Assembly: GCA_900315835.1 (NCBI GenBank)
Contig: ONAR01000014.1
Coordinates: 1 to 64,000, forward strand
Direction of reading: 5' to 3'
DNA length: 64,000 nt
Source of the DNA: an uncultured Prevotella sp.
Lineage (GTDB): Bacteria; Bacteroidota; Bacteroidia; Bacteroidales; Bacteroidaceae
A model generated the notes under the pieces. The model was not told the DNA's origin. It searched no databases and saw only the letters and a list, made by a program, of their open reading frames with translations. Of the stretch, positions 35,286 through 44,928 are shown piece by piece. Within the stretch, counting starts at the first letter, position 1, and each line of letters opens with the position of its first letter. Both the position numbers and the translations under genes were made by a program.

Positions 35286-36647
35286 ATGCGTAACATTAGC
35301 TTAGACATCACCAAGGCTGCCCAGTTCCTTCCCAAAGGCGCTGTGGAAAGCTTGGAACCCAAAGCAAAGGCCGCCCAGGAAGCGCTGGAGAACGGCACGT
35401 GTGCAGGTAACGATTTCTTAGGATGGCTGCATCTCCCCTCGCAGACCACCGACGACTTCCTCAACGACATCGAGGCTTGCGCCGAGATCTTACGTTCGGA
35501 GTGCGATACCGTCGTCGTGGCTGGTATCGGCGGCTCCTATCTCGGTGCGCGCGCCGTCATCGAGGCCCTCGGCAACTCGCTGCAGTGGCTCGTCAACGAC
35601 ACCGCTAAGACCCCCAACGTGATCTTCGCCGGCAACAGCATCAGCGAGGACTATCTCGCCGAGCTCACTGAATATCTGAAAGACAAGCGCTTCGGCGTCA
35701 TCAATATCTCGAAGAGCGGTACGACAACCGAGACCGCCCTCACCTTCCGTCTGCTTAAGAAGCAGTGCGAGGCTCAGCGTGGCAAGGAGACCGCCAAGAA
35801 GGTCATCGTCGCCATCACCGACGCCGTGAAGGGTGCCGCACGCAAGACCGCTGAGAAGGAAGGCTATCAGACTTTCGTCATCCCCGACAACGTGGGTGGC
35901 CGCTTCTCGGTGCTCACGCCGGTAGGTCTGCTGCCCATCGCCGTGGCCGGCTTCGACATCAAGGCCATCATCAAGGGCGCGCAGGATATGGAGGCCGCTA
36001 CCGCCAACGGTGTCGCCTTCGCCGACAACATCGCTGAGCAGTACGCCGTGGCCCGTCAGGCCCTCTACACCCAGCTTGGCAAGAAGATTGAGATCATCGC
36101 CAACTTCCAGCCGAAGCTGCACTTCATCGCCGAGTGGTGGAAGCAGCTCTACGGAGAGAGCGAAGGCAAGGATGGCAAGGGTATCTTCCCCGCTGCCTGC
36201 GACTTCACCACCGACCTGCACTCGATGGGTCAGTGGATTCAGCAGGGCGAGCGCTCCATCTTCGAGACCGTGCTGTCGGTAGAGGAGCCCAACCGCAAGT
36301 TGCTCTTCCCCCACGACGACGAGAACCTCGACGGCCTCAACTTCCTCGAGGGCAAGCGCGTCGATGAGGTCAACAAGATGGCTGAGCTCGGCACACGTCT
36401 GGCTCACGTCGATGGCGGCGTACCCAACATCCGCGTATGCATTCCGCAGCTCAACGAGTACTATCTCGGTCAGCTCATCTACTTCTTCGAGAAGGCCTGC
36501 GGCATCAGCGGTCTGATGGAGGGCGTCAACCCCTTCAACCAGCCCGGTGTGGAGGCTTACAAGAAGAATATGTTTGCCCTGCTCGGCAAGCCCGGCTATG
36601 AGGCCGACACCAAGGCCATCAAAGAGCGTCTGGCCAAGGAGCAGTAA
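35286..36647 (+). CDS. pgi: Glucose-6-phosphate isomerase
   Basis: Interconverts glucose 6-phosphate and fructose 6-phosphate in glycolysis. 453 aa, the short form shared by Bacteroidetes and Firmicutes. SIS-domain features include [37 protein letters not shown] and the active-site segment [18 protein letters not shown]. The C-terminal part has [21 protein letters not shown]. Cytoplasmic. It follows gpsA by 9 bp and is ended by a strong hairpin 25 bp past the stop. Translation signals before the ATG are weak, as is usual in this phylum. Confidence 0.96.
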   Translation: MRNISLDITKAAQFLPKGAVESLEPKAKAAQEALENGTCAGNDFLGWLHLPSQTTDDFLNDIEACAEILRSECDTVVVAGIGGSYLGARAVIEALGNSLQWLVNDTAKTPNVIFAGNSISEDYLAELTEYLKDKRFGVINISKSGTTTETALTFRLLKKQCEAQRGKETAKKVIVAITDAVKGAARKTAEKEGYQTFVIPDNVGGRFSVLTPVGLLPIAVAGFDIKAIIKGAQDMEAATANGVAFADNIAEQYAVARQALYTQLGKKIEIIANFQPKLHFIAEWWKQLYGESEGKDGKGIFPAACDFTTDLHSMGQWIQQGERSIFETVLSVEEPNRKLLFPHDDENLDGLNFLEGKRVDEVNKMAELGTRLAHVDGGVPNIRVCIPQLNEYYLGQLIYFFEKACGISGLMEGVNPFNQPGVEAYKKNMFALLGKPGYEADTKAIKERLAKEQ

Positions 36648-36672
36648 TCCAAGATAACATCATTGCAAGCTG

Positions 36673-36700
36673 AGCCCCGCCCAACCATAGGGGCGGGGCT
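36673..36700 (+). terminator. Hairpin after pgi
   Basis: AGCCCCGCCC and GGGCGGGGCT form a perfect 10-bp stem around an 8-base loop, 25 bp after the pgi stop. The following bases are TATGCTATATTATTT, only weakly U-rich, so termination may be partial. Confidence 0.7.
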
Positions 36701-36728
36701 TATGCTATATTATTTGTTCACCACATCA

Positions 36729-37484
36729 ATGAGCATCATTCAGCAAGCCGCAAACGACTACAACGCCCGACTGAGGGAGCTGTACCCCGACGTGCAGCCA
36801 ACGTTCAACCCTAAGGCCGTGCTTTTCGATATGGATGGCGTCCTCTACGACTCCATGCCCCATCACGCCATTGCCTGGACCCAGTCGATGGCGCAGTTCG
36901 GCATCAACATGAGCAAGCACGACGCCTACGCCACCGAGGGCGCACGCGGCTTCGACACCGTGCGCGACATGGTGAAGCGGCAGAAGGGCATCACCATCAG
37001 CGAGGAGCGCGCCAAAGAGATTTATCAGGTGAAAGCCCAGATCTTCCACCAAATGCCCGAGGCGCCGATCTTCGACGGCGTGAAGGAACTCATGCGGCAG
37101 ATTGTGGCCTGCGGAATGACCGTGAACGTGGTGACGGGCAGCGCGCAGAAACCGCTCATCAACCGCTTGCTCACCGACTTCGGCGACGTGCTCACGCCGG
37201 AGCATATCACCACCGCCTACGACGTGAAGCGTGGCAAGCCCAATCCCGACCCTTATCTCACGGGCCTGCGAAAGGCGGGTGACCTGAAGCCCTGGGAAGG
37301 CATCGTCGTGGAGAATGCGCCGCTCGGCGTCAAGGCTGGCGTGGCGGCCAACATCTTCACCGTGGCCATCAACAGCGGTCCGCTCCCCGACAGCGCCTTG
37401 TCAAGTCAAGGCTGCAACCTGCTCTACCCCGCCATCACAGACCTGCTCAACGACTGGCCGCAGATGGTAGCATGTAGAGCATGA
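36729..37484 (+). CDS. HAD-superfamily phosphatase
   Basis: Haloacid dehalogenase-like hydrolase of 251 aa from the ATG at 36729 (MSIIQQAANDY); the longer frame upstream would run into the pgi terminator. Motif I is VLFDMDGVLYDSMP with the two catalytic aspartates. Motif II is in VNVVTGSA. The motif III lysine lies in KRGKPNPDPYL, and motif IV is supplied by IVVENAPLGVKAG. This is the beta-phosphoglucomutase/phosphatase-like subgroup, with a helical cap between motifs I and II. The substrate, likely a sugar phosphate given pgi next door, is not certain. The next gene starts 33 bp downstream. Confidence 0.85.
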   Translation: MSIIQQAANDYNARLRELYPDVQPTFNPKAVLFDMDGVLYDSMPHHAIAWTQSMAQFGINMSKHDAYATEGARGFDTVRDMVKRQKGITISEERAKEIYQVKAQIFHQMPEAPIFDGVKELMRQIVACGMTVNVVTGSAQKPLINRLLTDFGDVLTPEHITTAYDVKRGKPNPDPYLTGLRKAGDLKPWEGIVVENAPLGVKAGVAANIFTVAINSGPLPDSALSSQGCNLLYPAITDLLNDWPQMVACRA

Positions 37485-37517
37485 GTGGTATTCACTGATT
37501 TCCAAGCGATTAAAGGT

Positions 37518-38165
37518 ATGTACAGACTTCTTTTCTTTGTCCTTCTCCTGTTCGCCGTGTTACCCATCAAGGCGCAACAGCAGCGTCATCGCCTCGTCGT
37601 CTGCGACATCGAGACGAAGGTGCCAATGCGCAACGCCATCGTGGCCACAGCCGACGGCTACCGCGACACATCCAATTACCGGGGCGTCTGCTATGTGCCT
37701 GACCAGTTCGATACGCTCGTCGTCTATAAGGCCAAGTACCTGCCTGAGGTGCTGCTGCGCAAGGAGTTGAAAGACACCACCTACCTCATCCCCGAGGGCA
37801 AGACCATCGACGAGGTGACGGTCTGGGGCAAGACCACGACCAAGGATAAGGTGGACATGTGGAAACGCAACACACCGCTGCCCAATCCGGCAAACGGCAT
37901 GATAAGCTATGGCTTTGACTTTGCCAACATGATTGACAAGCGCGGCCGTCGCGACCGCAAGCACCTGCGCATCACCCGCGAGAAGTTCAAGGAGATGGAC
38001 AACAGCGGAGACCCCGTCGAGCGCGCCTACCTCGAAGCCATGGAGGAGCAGCGCCGCAAAAAAGAACAGGAAGAGAAACAGCAGGAGGAACAGCAGAAGA
38101 AAGGGCAGCAACCCGCTCCCCAGCAGCCCGCTCCTGCTACTCAGCAACCCGCTCCCACCAAATAG
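37518..38165 (+). CDS. Secreted protein with CarboxypepD_reg-like fold and Q/P-rich tail
   Basis: Protein of 215 aa from the ATG at 37518, preceded by AAAGG. Signal peptide about 1-19 (LLFFVLLLFAVLPIKAQ). A beta-sandwich-like part follows (PMRNAIVATADGYRDTSNYR, then FDTLVVYKAKYLPEVLL). Next come a conserved basic block RRDRKHLRITREKFKEMDN and a low-complexity tail of Glu, Gln, Lys and Pro with repeated QQPAP. It is a paralogue of the protein at 46771-47328, which shares the layout but lacks the tail. No function known; probably periplasmic or outer-membrane associated. A hairpin follows the gene. Confidence 0.75.
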   Translation: MYRLLFFVLLLFAVLPIKAQQQRHRLVVCDIETKVPMRNAIVATADGYRDTSNYRGVCYVPDQFDTLVVYKAKYLPEVLLRKELKDTTYLIPEGKTIDEVTVWGKTTTKDKVDMWKRNTPLPNPANGMISYGFDFANMIDKRGRRDRKHLRITREKFKEMDNSGDPVERAYLEAMEEQRRKKEQEEKQQEEQQKKGQQPAPQQPAPATQQPAPTK

Positions 38166-38204
38166 CGGCTGCCTTTCCCCGCCCGGTATGCTCCGGTTCT
38201 GTAA

Positions 38205-38223
38205 GTCGCTGCTGTGCAGCGAC
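38205..38223 (+). terminator. Perfect short hairpin before mnmA
   Basis: GTCGCTGC and GCAGCGAC pair over 8 bp with a 3-base loop, 39 bp after the preceding stop. It is followed by short C-rich direct repeats (CCCATTCACCCCAT twice) up to the mnmA ATG. No U-run. Confidence 0.45.
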
Positions 38224-38277
38224 CACCCATTCACCCCATAAAACCCATTCACCCCATCCACCCCATAATCCCCACCC

Positions 38278-39354
38278 ATGCCAGATATCAACCATTCCCG
38301 CATCGCCGTTCTGCTTTCAGGCGGCGTCGACAGCAGCGTCGTCGTTTATGAGCTCGTCAGCCGCGGCCTACACCCCGACTGCTTCTATATCAAGATAGGT
38401 CCCGAAGAGAAAGAAGAGTGGGACTGCAACTCCGAGGAAGACATGGAGATGGCCACAGCCGTCGCCGCCAAGTACCATTGCAGCCTACAGGTCGTCGACT
38501 GCCACAAGGAATACTGGAGCCAGGTGACCCGCTACACCATGGAAAAAGTCAAGGCTGGCTATACCCCCAACCCCGACGTGATGTGCAACCGTCTCATCAA
38601 GTTCGGCGCCTTCGACGAGAAGATGGGACACAACTACGACCTCATCGCAACCGGCCACTATGCGCAAACCGAGTGGATTGACGGCCACAAATGGCTCACC
38701 ACCAGCCCCGACCCGGTAAAGGACCAGACCGACTTCCTCGCGCAGATTTACCAGTGGCAACTGAAGAAGGCCCTCTTCCCCATAGGCCACTACGAGAAGA
38801 ACGAGGTGCGGGAGATAGCCGAGCGCGAGCACCTCATCAACGCCAAGCGCAAGGACTCGCAGGGCATCTGCTTCCTCGGCAATATCGATTATAACGAATA
38901 CGTACGCCGCTACCTCGGCGAGCAGCCGGGCGACATCATCGAACTGGAGACTGGCCGCGTCATCGGTCAGCACCGCGGACTGTGGTTCCACACCATCGGC
39001 CAACGTAAGGGCCTCGGCCTCGGCGGCGGCCCGTGGTTCGTCGTGAAGAAAGATGTGGCAAAGAACATTCTCTTTGTCTCCCACGGATACGACCCTGCGA
39101 CAGCCTATAAGAAGGATTTCCGCATCCACGATTTCGACTTCCTCACCGAGGGCATCACCGCCCTACCCGAGCGCGCCACCTTCAAGATACGCCACACGCC
39201 CGAGTATCATCCGGCTACCATCGAGACCGACGCCGACGGCATCTTCACCATCCATAGCGACGAACCCATCCACGGCGTCGCCCCCGGCCAGTTCTGCGTC
39301 ATCTACGATGAGCAGCGCCACAAGTGCTACGGCTCGGGCGAAATCACCGTGTAA
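38278..39354 (+). CDS. mnmA: tRNA-specific 2-thiouridylase
   Basis: Thiolates U34 of tRNA for Lys, Glu and Gln. 358 aa, normal length. The PP-loop ATP motif is VLLSGGVDSSVV (about 11-22). The two catalytic cysteines are C103 in DVMCNRLIKFG and C198 in QGICFLG. The mid-domain tRNA-binding region includes GLWFHTIGQRKGLGLGGGPW and is followed by the C-terminal beta-barrel. Cytoplasmic. It appears as a single gene: a hairpin and C-rich repeats precede it, and a long inverted repeat separates it from the convergent outer-membrane protein gene. Confidence 0.96.
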   Translation: MPDINHSRIAVLLSGGVDSSVVVYELVSRGLHPDCFYIKIGPEEKEEWDCNSEEDMEMATAVAAKYHCSLQVVDCHKEYWSQVTRYTMEKVKAGYTPNPDVMCNRLIKFGAFDEKMGHNYDLIATGHYAQTEWIDGHKWLTTSPDPVKDQTDFLAQIYQWQLKKALFPIGHYEKNEVREIAEREHLINAKRKDSQGICFLGNIDYNEYVRRYLGEQPGDIIELETGRVIGQHRGLWFHTIGQRKGLGLGGGPWFVVKKDVAKNILFVSHGYDPATAYKKDFRIHDFDFLTEGITALPERATFKIRHTPEYHPATIETDADGIFTIHSDEPIHGVAPGQFCVIYDEQRHKCYGSGEITV

Positions 39355-39413
39355 GCGCCACCCCAACCGTTTAAGCAACACTCCAAACGTGCAAGCGCCG
39401 TCCCATAAAAAGC

Positions 39414-39452
39414 GTTGGCATTGCAGAATCCACTACGGACTGCAATGCCAAC
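39414..39452. terminator. Long perfect inverted repeat between convergent genes
   Basis: GTTGGCATTGCAG (39414-39426) and its exact complement (39440-39452) form a 13-bp stem with a 13-base loop. The position between mnmA and the opposite-strand gene suits a bidirectional terminator, although no clear U-run flanks it on the plus strand. Confidence 0.6.
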
Positions 39453-39534
39453 CGAATATCTAAACCGCGAACTAAGCGGCATGCCCACAGCACAAAGCGA
39501 TAGAGATGCCTACAGCGCAATCGTATAGGAACGC

Positions 39535-40155
39535 CTACAGCGCGAACTTATAGCCAAGCGTGAACTGGAACACGCTGTTCTTGGTGCCATCGCCATCTGC
39601 CGTGATAGCGTTGGTCACGCCGATATTGTAGCGGGCATCAAACTGGAAGTTCTTATAGCAATAAGAAACGCCAACGGGGATGGCCAGATCAACGCTCTTC
39701 ACGCTTGCGTCATCCACATCGCCGGCCCTCAAAGCTTTCTCCAAGTCGACCTCAGCAGATACACCGTTGGCAGCGACCTTTATTTTACTGTTAACCTTAA
39801 AGCCCGGCTGAACGCCGAACTTCAACGCCAAACCTTTATAAACGTAGATATTGGCCAAGATGGGCACGTTGATGTAATCCATCTTAATCGTACCATTGCC
39901 CTCATCAGTATTTGCTTTGATGCCCTGTTGAGAATAGAGGGCACCGAAGGAAAGCGCGAACTGCGACGTTGCCCGATATTCCAGTTCTGCACCACCGACA
40001 AAGCCCACACGGGCATCGCCGCCATCGGAATTAGTCATTGTGGCAACGTTGATGCCGGCCTTGGGTTGAATACTCCATTGTCCAATCTCGCTCTGCGCAA
40101 ACACGCCCGTTGTACACAGGGCGAAAGCAGCTGAAAGTAATGCTTGTCTTAACAT
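39535..40155 (-). CDS. Small outer-membrane beta-barrel protein
   Basis: Protein of 206 aa with a signal peptide (about 1-20, ending FAQ). A beta-barrel of about eight strands follows (for example AELEYRATSQFALSFGALYSQQ and QFDARYNIGVTN), ending FQFTLGYKFAL with an aromatic near the C-terminus as outer-membrane proteins need. It belongs to the PorT-like/OMP_b-brl_2 type of small porin-family proteins common in Bacteroidales. Function unknown. It lies 50 bp downstream of rodA in the same direction and may share that transcript; I see no strong promoter between them. Confidence 0.75.
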   Translation of the reverse strand: MLRQALLSAAFALCTTGVFAQSEIGQWSIQPKAGINVATMTNSDGGDARVGFVGGAELEYRATSQFALSFGALYSQQGIKANTDEGNGTIKMDYINVPILANIYVYKGLALKFGVQPGFKVNSKIKVAANGVSAEVDLEKALRAGDVDDASVKSVDLAIPVGVSYCYKNFQFDARYNIGVTNAITADGDGTKNSVFQFTLGYKFAL

Positions 40156-40205
40156 GTTAGTGCTATTAAAAGGTGAATACTAAACGTAAATATTATAAGG
40201 TGAAG

Positions 40206-41675
40206 TTACGTCCTCACGAGGTTGCGGCCCGCGTCAATCCTCAGGAAGATGAACAGCAGGATGGTGAAGCCCCATAGCGACGAACCACCATAACTGAAGA
40301 AGGGCAGCGGGATGCCGATGACGGGCGTCAGGCCCAGCACCATGCCCACATTGATGAAGACGTGGAAGAGGAAGATACTCGCCACGCAATAGCCGTAGAC
40401 GCGCCCGAACTTGAACGGTTGTCGCTCGGCCAAATGGATGATGCGTAGGATGAGCGTAAGGAAGAGCAGCAGCACGCCGGCAGAGCCCACAAAGCCCTCC
40501 TCCTCACCTACCGTGCAGAAGATAAAGTCGGTGTCTTGCTCGGGCACGAACTTCAGTTTGGTCTGCGTGCCGTTGAGGAAGCCCTTGCCTTTCAAGCCGC
40601 CTGACCCGATGGCAATCTCACTCTGGTGGACGTTGTAGCCGGCGCCGGCGAGGTCATCGTCCAAGCCGAGCAACACGTTGATACGCACACGCTGGTGCGG
40701 TTCCATGATGTCGTTGAGCACATAGTCGGCACTGTAGAAGAAGATGATGGAGCCCACCGCGAAGAGGGCGATGAACAAATAGTGCATGATACGCGTCGAG
40801 AGGCCCTCGTAGACGAAGTAGCCGATGATGGCAGCGCAGAGGAACAGCTGCACCCAAACGATATCGAAGGGAATGACAAACTCGGAGAACAGCAGCATGA
40901 TGAGCGTCAGACCGAGGCATACGCCCGCACAGGCGAGTGCCCGCTGCTTGTTGCGCGCATAGATGTAAACCATCGCCGAGGAGAACAGCTGCACCAGCAG
41001 CAGCACGATGAACTTACCCACCGACGTGGGCGTATCCCAGAGGAACACCTGCTCGTACTTAATGCCCACGACGAAATAGATGACCATCGCCACGCCCGTA
41101 AAGAGGAAGGCGCCGGGCATGCCCTCGCGATAGAACATCAGGAAGAACGACAGATAGACAAGCGCCGAACCCGTCTCGCGCTGCCCGATGATGAAGAGCA
41201 TCGGCAGCACCACGACGCCCACCGCCGCGAAGAAATGGCGCGGGTTCTTCATGTCGAAGCCGTAGGTACTCATCAGCTTCGACACCGCCAGTGCCGTGGC
41301 GAACTTTGCGAACTCGGCCGGCTGCAGGCGCAGCGGACCCAGCACCAGCCACGATCGCGAGCCTTTAATCTCATGCGGGTTGAATATCGTAACAAACAGC
41401 AACAGCAGCAACGCCGCATAGATGACGTAAGCGAAGGTGTCGTAGAACCGGTCGTCGAGCATCAGCAGCACGAAGCCCAGCACCAGCGACGTACCAATCC
41501 AGACAATCTGCATGCCGGACCGCGTGGCGAGGCTGAAGATGTCGGTCTCGCCGTACGTATAGCTGGCGCCGCACACGCTCATCCAGCCCAGCGCCAATAA
41601 CGCCAGGTAGATGGCCACCGTCCACCAGTCGAGGCTACGGATGACACTCGGTCGCTTATCTGTTTCTTGAGCCAT
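40206..41675 (-). CDS. rodA: Rod-shape peptidoglycan polymerase RodA
   Basis: SEDS-family glycosyltransferase that polymerises lipid II during cell elongation, working with PBP2. 489 aa from the ATG ending at 41675 (MAQETDKR), which overlaps the mrdA end by 20 bp; a longer frame is possible. About ten membrane helices. Signature segments are SRSWLVLGPLRLQPAEFAKFA, GYNVHQSEIAIGSGGLKGKGFLNGTQTKLKFVPEQDTDFIF and GIPLPFFSYGGSSLWG near the C-terminus. Inner membrane. The family is usually a little shorter; the extra length is in the central loop and helices (about 230-330), which is common in Bacteroidetes. Confidence 0.94.
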   Translation of the reverse strand: MAQETDKRPSVIRSLDWWTVAIYLALLALGWMSVCGASYTYGETDIFSLATRSGMQIVWIGTSLVLGFVLLMLDDRFYDTFAYVIYAALLLLLFVTIFNPHEIKGSRSWLVLGPLRLQPAEFAKFATALAVSKLMSTYGFDMKNPRHFFAAVGVVVLPMLFIIGQRETGSALVYLSFFLMFYREGMPGAFLFTGVAMVIYFVVGIKYEQVFLWDTPTSVGKFIVLLLVQLFSSAMVYIYARNKQRALACAGVCLGLTLIMLLFSEFVIPFDIVWVQLFLCAAIIGYFVYEGLSTRIMHYLFIALFAVGSIIFFYSADYVLNDIMEPHQRVRINVLLGLDDDLAGAGYNVHQSEIAIGSGGLKGKGFLNGTQTKLKFVPEQDTDFIFCTVGEEEGFVGSAGVLLLFLTLILRIIHLAERQPFKFGRVYGYCVASIFLFHVFINVGMVLGLTPVIGIPLPFFSYGGSSLWGFTILLFIFLRIDAGRNLVRT

Positions 41676-43506
41676 AGGCAATTCTTCTCTTCTGCAGTTC
41701 ATCCGCCTCACGCTGACGTGCGGGCGACAGTTTTCCTTTGATGTATTGTTCGAGCAGCACGCCCGCTATAGGCACGGCGAAGTCGGCACCAAAGCCGCCG
41801 TTCTCCACATACACGGCGATGGCAATCTTCGGGTTGTCCATCGGCGCGAAGGCCATACACACGGAGTGGTCCTGACCGCGGTTCTGCGCCGTACCCGTCT
41901 TACCGCAGATGGGGAAGTCGAAGTTGCGGAAGTGCTTACACGTACCGCCGAGGGCCGACGACCGCATGCCCGCCACGACGTAGTCGTAAGCCCGGCGTGA
42001 GGCGCGCGTATAGTGGCGGCGCGTGAATGTCGTATCGATGGCGCCGCCCTTGATGCTCTTCACCACGTGGGGCACATAGTAGTAACCACGGTTGGCGATG
42101 GTCGCACCGAGGTTGGCAATCTGCAGCGGCGTGAGGTTGACCTCGCCCTGACCGATGCCGATACTGATGACGGTCAGTCCATTCCAACTGCCGTGGTAAG
42201 CCTTATCGTAGAACTGCGCGTTAGGAATCAGACCGCGTTTCTCACCCGGCAGGTCAATGCCAAGGCGGTAGCCGAAGCCCATGCTCACCATGTAGTCGCG
42301 CCACGTGTTCATGGCATCTTCCACATTCTTATATTTGCGGCGGTTGCTCATCATATAGAACAGACCCCAGCAGAAATAGCCGTTGCACGACGTACTGATA
42401 GCGGGCACGAGGCTCAGCGGTGAGGCGTGGCTGTGGCAGCCCACATGCAGGCCGCGGTAATAGAAGCCGCGGTGACAGGGGAAGAGCGTATTGGGCGTGA
42501 TGATGCCCTCAGTGAGGAAGGTCAGTGCCTGCGAGGTTTTAAACGTCGAGCCCGGCGGGTACTGACCCATGATGGCGCGGTTGAGCAGCGGCTTCCATAC
42601 GTTGTGCGTCAGTTGCTTGTGGTAGGCCGACCGGTTGCGACCCTCCAACAGCCGCGGGTCGTAGCTTGGCGACGACACCATACACAGCACCTCACCCGTG
42701 GAAGGCTCGATGGCGACGATGGCGCCAATCTTACCCTCGAGCATCTTCTCGCCGAGGGCCTGCAGGCGCACGTCGAGGCCCAGCGTCAGGTCGTGACCCG
42801 GCTTAGGCCGACGGTCGTAGCGGCCATTCATGTAGTGGCCCTGCACTCGACCGTGGGCGTCGCGCAGGAGTATCTGCACGCCCTTCTCGCCACGCAGCTC
42901 CTTCTCATAGCTACGCTCCACGCCGAGCTTACCGATGTAGTCGCCCGGCTGGTAGTAGGGGTCCTCATCGATATCCGACTGCGACACCTCCGACACCTCA
43001 CCCAAGACGTGGGCACCGTAAGGGTACTGGTATTGGCGCACCGTGCGCTTCTGCATATAGAAACCGGGGAAGCGGAACATCTTCTCGCGGAATACGCTGA
43101 AATTCTTGTCATCGACCTGCGTCATGAAGAGCTGCTGCGTGAAGCGCGAGTAGCCGGGGTTCTTCGCGGGGTCCTTGATGTCGTTCATCCGCTGGATGAA
43201 GTACTCCTTGGTGATGCCGAGGGTCTGGCAGAAGTCGAGCGTGTCGAGATGGCCGTGCTCCTCGTTCATCACCACCATAATATCATAAGACGGTTGATTG
43301 AACACTAACAGCTTGCCGTTGCGGTCGCGTATGATGCCGCGGCTCGGGTATTCAATCTTCTTCAGAAAAGCATTGGAGTCAGCGCTCTTGCGATAGTCAT
43401 CGCTCATCAACTGGAGCGCAAAGAGCCTGACGATATAGACCGCAATAATGAATACGGCCACACCGCCAATGACAACCTTCCGATGTTCGAGGTCGAAATT
43501 ACTCAT
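41656..43506 (-). CDS. mrdA: Penicillin-binding protein 2
   Basis: Elongation-specific transpeptidase that cross-links peptidoglycan made by RodA. 616 aa, normal. N-terminal membrane anchor at about 11-33, a PBP dimer domain (about 50-220), and the transpeptidase domain with S320-T-F-K (active-site serine), SxN as SCN in ISTSCNGYF, and KTG in ICGKTGTAQ. Inner membrane with a periplasmic catalytic part. It lies 48 bp after mreD and overlaps rodA, forming the classical mreB-mreC-mreD-mrdA-rodA elongasome operon. Target of beta-lactams of the mecillinam type by homology. Confidence 0.95.
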   Translation of the reverse strand: MSNFDLEHRKVVIGGVAVFIIAVYIVRLFALQLMSDDYRKSADSNAFLKKIEYPSRGIIRDRNGKLLVFNQPSYDIMVVMNEEHGHLDTLDFCQTLGITKEYFIQRMNDIKDPAKNPGYSRFTQQLFMTQVDDKNFSVFREKMFRFPGFYMQKRTVRQYQYPYGAHVLGEVSEVSQSDIDEDPYYQPGDYIGKLGVERSYEKELRGEKGVQILLRDAHGRVQGHYMNGRYDRRPKPGHDLTLGLDVRLQALGEKMLEGKIGAIVAIEPSTGEVLCMVSSPSYDPRLLEGRNRSAYHKQLTHNVWKPLLNRAIMGQYPPGSTFKTSQALTFLTEGIITPNTLFPCHRGFYYRGLHVGCHSHASPLSLVPAISTSCNGYFCWGLFYMMSNRRKYKNVEDAMNTWRDYMVSMGFGYRLGIDLPGEKRGLIPNAQFYDKAYHGSWNGLTVISIGIGQGEVNLTPLQIANLGATIANRGYYYVPHVVKSIKGGAIDTTFTRRHYTRASRRAYDYVVAGMRSSALGGTCKHFRNFDFPICGKTGTAQNRGQDHSVCMAFAPMDNPKIAIAVYVENGGFGADFAVPIAGVLLEQYIKGKLSPARQREADELQKRRIAYGSRNR

Positions 43507-43554
43507 GCTATTCCTCCACTCCTATGCCCTGCCGCATTGCGAGGCAAGGCCTTA

Positions 43555-44055
43555 TTATTGTTTTCTCAAATTGTCGGTAACCATGATCAACAGCAACGTC
43601 AGCACCGTACTCGACGTGAAGCTCAGCAGCCAATGGAGCCAGTTGAAGAAGGTGAACGACTCCAACGTGAAGAATACGAGGCAGTAGCCACCCGTGAGGA
43701 TGGCCGCGTAGCTCAGGTAGCGCGTAGAACCGAAGCTGAATATTGCCGGCTGCATATCGTCGTTGCTGTCGCGCTGCATAAACAGTTCAAGCACATAAGG
43801 CTGCAGCAGCCCCATGAGCGTCATCGACGCCGCGGCCAGACCCGGCGTGTTCGACGACACATCGATGCCCAAACCGAGCAGGAAGCTCCACACCAGGATG
43901 GCCCAACGCGGATAGTTGCGCTGGAAACTGATGACGAAATAGATGTAGAGCAACGGCACCGCATAGCCAAAGAGATGGATATGGTTGAGCACCAATACCT
44001 GCGCAACCAGCAAACCCAGAAAGAGCAGCAACCGTTTCAAGAAACTGATGTTCAT
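43555..44055 (-). CDS. mreD: Rod-shape-determining protein MreD
   Basis: Inner-membrane protein of 166 aa with about five or six helices (for example LLLFLGLLVAQVLVLNHIHLFGYAVP). The segment WSFLLGLGIDVSSNTPGLAAASMTLMG corresponds to the conserved MreD core. It links MreC to the cell-wall synthases in the elongasome. It lies 2 bp after the mreC stop and 48 bp before mrdA. MreD sequences diverge quickly, so the assignment rests on topology, length and position as well as on the short motif. Confidence 0.88.
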   Translation of the reverse strand: MNISFLKRLLLFLGLLVAQVLVLNHIHLFGYAVPLLYIYFVISFQRNYPRWAILVWSFLLGLGIDVSSNTPGLAAASMTLMGLLQPYVLELFMQRDSNDDMQPAIFSFGSTRYLSYAAILTGGYCLVFFTLESFTFFNWLHWLLSFTSSTVLTLLLIMVTDNLRKQ

Positions 44056-44057
44056 GG

Positions 44058-44924
44058 CTAATGACTTTCTTTAGGGCGCAACGAGTCTTGTGCGGCCCTC
44101 AGCACATTGAGTTGTTCCATCACCGGCGCATTGTCGATGACACACACGTCGCGCAGGCGGCCGAAGTCGGTCGACAGGCGCACCTGCAGCCGGTACGACA
44201 CGCCATCGACGGAGTTGTACACATGCAAGATTTTACCGACGAGCACTCCCGGCGGGAAGACCGACGAGAAACCACTGGTCTCGACATCGTCATACAGCCG
44301 GAAACGCGCGTGGCGGGGCACATCCTCGACATAAGCCAGCCGCGTGTCGCCGCCATTCCAATGCAGGTAGCCGAAATAGCCACGCCCGCGGATGCGGCAG
44401 CTGACGTTGGACTTATCGTTGAGCAGGGGGATAACCACAGCGTAGTGGGCCGACGTCAGATAGACGATGCCCACTACACCACTGCCGCATACCACGCCCA
44501 TGTCTTTGCGCACGCCCTCGGCCTCACCCTTGTCTATCGTGATGAGGTTGTCGTGGCGGCTGAGCGAGTTGCTCACCACCTTGGCGGGAATGAGCTTGAA
44601 GCCCTTGAGCAGCGCCAATTCGTCGCGGTTGATCCACGTGGAGTCATGCGTCTTGTCGGTCAACTGATCCGACAGCATGCGCACCTGCTGCTCGAGGTAG
44701 AGGTTGCGCTGCGTCAGCTCCTGATTGGCCTTCGACATGGAGAAGAACGACTCCACCTCGGCGTTCCAGCTCAGCATCTTGGCAGAGACGGCGTTGGCTG
44801 ATGAAAACCACACGCTGCCCTGATAGCTGTTGTACTGAACCATCAGCACGACGCTAATCACCTCAAGCAGTACAAAAACAAACCAGTGGTTGTAACGCTG
44901 TATGAAATCTATGAGATTGTGCAT
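44058..44924 (-). CDS. mreC: Rod-shape-determining protein MreC
   Basis: Bitopic membrane protein of 288 aa. Short cytoplasmic start, one membrane helix at about 13-30 (HWFVFVLLEVISVVLMVQY), a coiled-coil segment (about 60-95, NQELTQRNLYLEQQVRMLSDQ), then the beta-barrel-like periplasmic domain with AKVVSNSLSRHDNLITIDKG, GVVCGSGVVGIVYLTS and FGRLRDVCVI. It activates PBP2 and organises the elongasome. It lies 4 bp after mreB and 2 bp before mreD, so it is certainly co-transcribed. Confidence 0.93.
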   Translation of the reverse strand: MHNLIDFIQRYNHWFVFVLLEVISVVLMVQYNSYQGSVWFSSANAVSAKMLSWNAEVESFFSMSKANQELTQRNLYLEQQVRMLSDQLTDKTHDSTWINRDELALLKGFKLIPAKVVSNSLSRHDNLITIDKGEAEGVRKDMGVVCGSGVVGIVYLTSAHYAVVIPLLNDKSNVSCRIRGRGYFGYLHWNGGDTRLAYVEDVPRHARFRLYDDVETSGFSSVFPPGVLVGKILHVYNSVDGVSYRLQVRLSTDFGRLRDVCVIDNAPVMEQLNVLRAAQDSLRPKESH

Positions 44925-44928
44925 CCGC

